47,924 bases of DNA from the NCBI GenBank assembly GCA_900317845.1, contig ONII01000011.1, positions 1 through 47,924 on the forward strand. Reading direction: 5' to 3'. This DNA comes from an uncultured Bacteroidales bacterium. GTDB taxonomy: Bacteria > Bacteroidota > Bacteroidia > Bacteroidales > UBA932. The notes under the pieces are model-generated. The model did not search any database and was not told the DNA's origin. It saw only the letters and a list, made by a program, of their open reading frames with translations. Of the stretch, positions 47,217 through 47,924 are shown piece by piece (positions within the stretch are counted from its first letter, which is position 1; every line of letters starts with the position of its first letter). The position numbers were made by a program, and so were the translations under genes.

Positions 47217-47924
47217 TTACTTGACCGGGATATTGGCAAGGACCGCTTTCAAATATTCCCAGGTGCGGCCCACGGAGGCGATATTCACTTTCTCGTCCGG
47301 GCTATGCGGGTACTTGATGGTGGGGCCAATAGAAGCCATCTCCCAATTGGGGTACTTGGCGCCCATGATGGCGCATTCCAGACCGCCGTGCGTAGCCATG
47401 ATTTTCATCGGATGGCCGTACACCTTCTGGAACTGGTCCATGCACACCTGGTTGATGGGTGTATCCAGTTTGGGCGTCCAGCCGGAATAGCCGCCGGCAA
47501 AGTTGATGGCGTCGGCCCCGGCAAGTTCGAAGATGCACTGCATGCGCTGGGCCAGATAGGCCTTGGAGGAATCTACGGCGCTGCGCATGAGCGAGTGGAT
47601 GGTGATTTTGCCGTTCTCCGTACGCACGATAGCCAGGTTGATGGAAGTTTCCGTGAGACCTTCCATGGAACGGCTCATGCGAATGACGCCGGACGGGCAG
47701 GCAAGAATGGCTTTCACCGCCTGCAGGATGGCTTTGCCCTGGATGAACTTGGCTGCCACCGCAAGGTGGTCCTCAATGTCGATGCGGGCGGAAGGGTCGC
47801 TCTCCCGGTATTCCTTCTTCACGGTGTCGAAGATGGAGACGATGACCTCGCGGGCGGCGTCGTACTTATCGGCAGGAATGAGGATTTCCGCCGTGGCCTC
47901 GAACGGGATGGCGTTGCGGAGCGA
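47217..47924 (-). CDS. pepD: aminoacyl-histidine dipeptidase (M20 family), C-terminal part
   Basis: The frame is open from the right edge to the stop at 47217, giving 235 residues of the C-terminal half. A GTG at 47822 is internal, since SLRNAIPFEATAEILI upstream of it is also family sequence. Motifs include MSRSMEGLTETSINLA, FAGGYSGWTP, and MATHGGLECAIMGAKYP, with the His and Glu of the metal site, then SIGPTIKYPHSPDE. The enzyme cleaves beta-alanyl- or aminoacyl-histidine dipeptides such as carnosine, using two metal ions, in the cytoplasm. The N-terminal metal-binding half is outside the window. Length and order match PepD (about 485 residues when complete). Confidence 0.93.
   Translation of the reverse strand, partial: SLRNAIPFEATAEILIPADKYDAAREVIVSIFDTVKKEYRESDPSARIDIEDHLAVAAKFIQGKAILQAVKAILACPSGVIRMSRSMEGLTETSINLAIVRTENGKITIHSLMRSAVDSSKAYLAQRMQCIFELAGADAINFAGGYSGWTPKLDTPINQVCMDQFQKVYGHPMKIMATHGGLECAIMGAKYPNWEMASIGPTIKYPHSPDEKVNIASVGRTWEYLKAVLANIPVK

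Overview
The window comes from a G+C-rich member of the order Bacteroidales, probably an uncultured gut or faecal lineage. The evidence is a SusC/SusD pair, repeated TTG-n19/20-TAnnTTTG promoters (the Bacteroidetes sigma factor type), few Shine-Dalgarno sequences, many lipoprotein signals, a long single-chain pyruvate:ferredoxin oxidoreductase, and the rpsF-rpsR-rplI block without priB. The genus cannot be fixed from this sequence.

Layout. The left edge (1-276, minus) is the start of an IS4-like transposase. Positions 479-3821 (plus) hold an SGNH esterase and an unusual fusion of a calcineurin-type phosphoesterase with a glycerophosphodiester phosphodiesterase (GDPD). This pair converges, with touching stop codons, on a minus-strand string: Omp85-like barrel, alpha/beta-hydrolase lipoprotein, terminator hairpin, glpK, glpF. 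Together these could release, import and phosphorylate glycerol. Positions 8593-20599 are mostly housekeeping: a small protein and a short FNT channel, tRNA-Arg(CCG), DUF456, fabD, nifJ, a stand-alone LysR-type DNA-binding domain facing an M16 peptidase across a perfect palindrome, a 57-residue ferredoxin, a DUF1573 protein and a lipoprotein. Positions 20762-28882 are one plus-strand run: parE, PlsC-like acyltransferase, acyl-CoA synthetase, GT4 glycosyltransferase, FAD oxidoreductase lipoprotein and a DUF5009 membrane protein.

Positions 28871-45710 form a polysaccharide utilisation locus (PUL) with two divergent arms. The minus arm reads AGE-family epimerase, SusC, SusD, DUF5018 lipoprotein, NAGPA-type phosphodiester glycosidase, GHL10-type glycosidase, BACON-like lipoprotein, terminator, Tat-type phosphoesterase. 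The plus arm reads DUF4434 protein, sugar-porter MFS transporter, ROK regulator. The phosphodiester glycosidase, epimerase and phosphoesterase suggest a glycan containing sugar-1-phosphodiester bonds; this is inference.

The right end (45851-46963, minus) is rplI, rpsR and rpsF. It is followed by a candidate small RNA (about 47107-47206, plus) with its own promoter and terminator, and by the 3' part of an M20 aminoacyl-histidine dipeptidase that runs off the window. Two families of short intergenic repeats are scattered through the window. I saw no CRISPR array, rRNA or phage genes.
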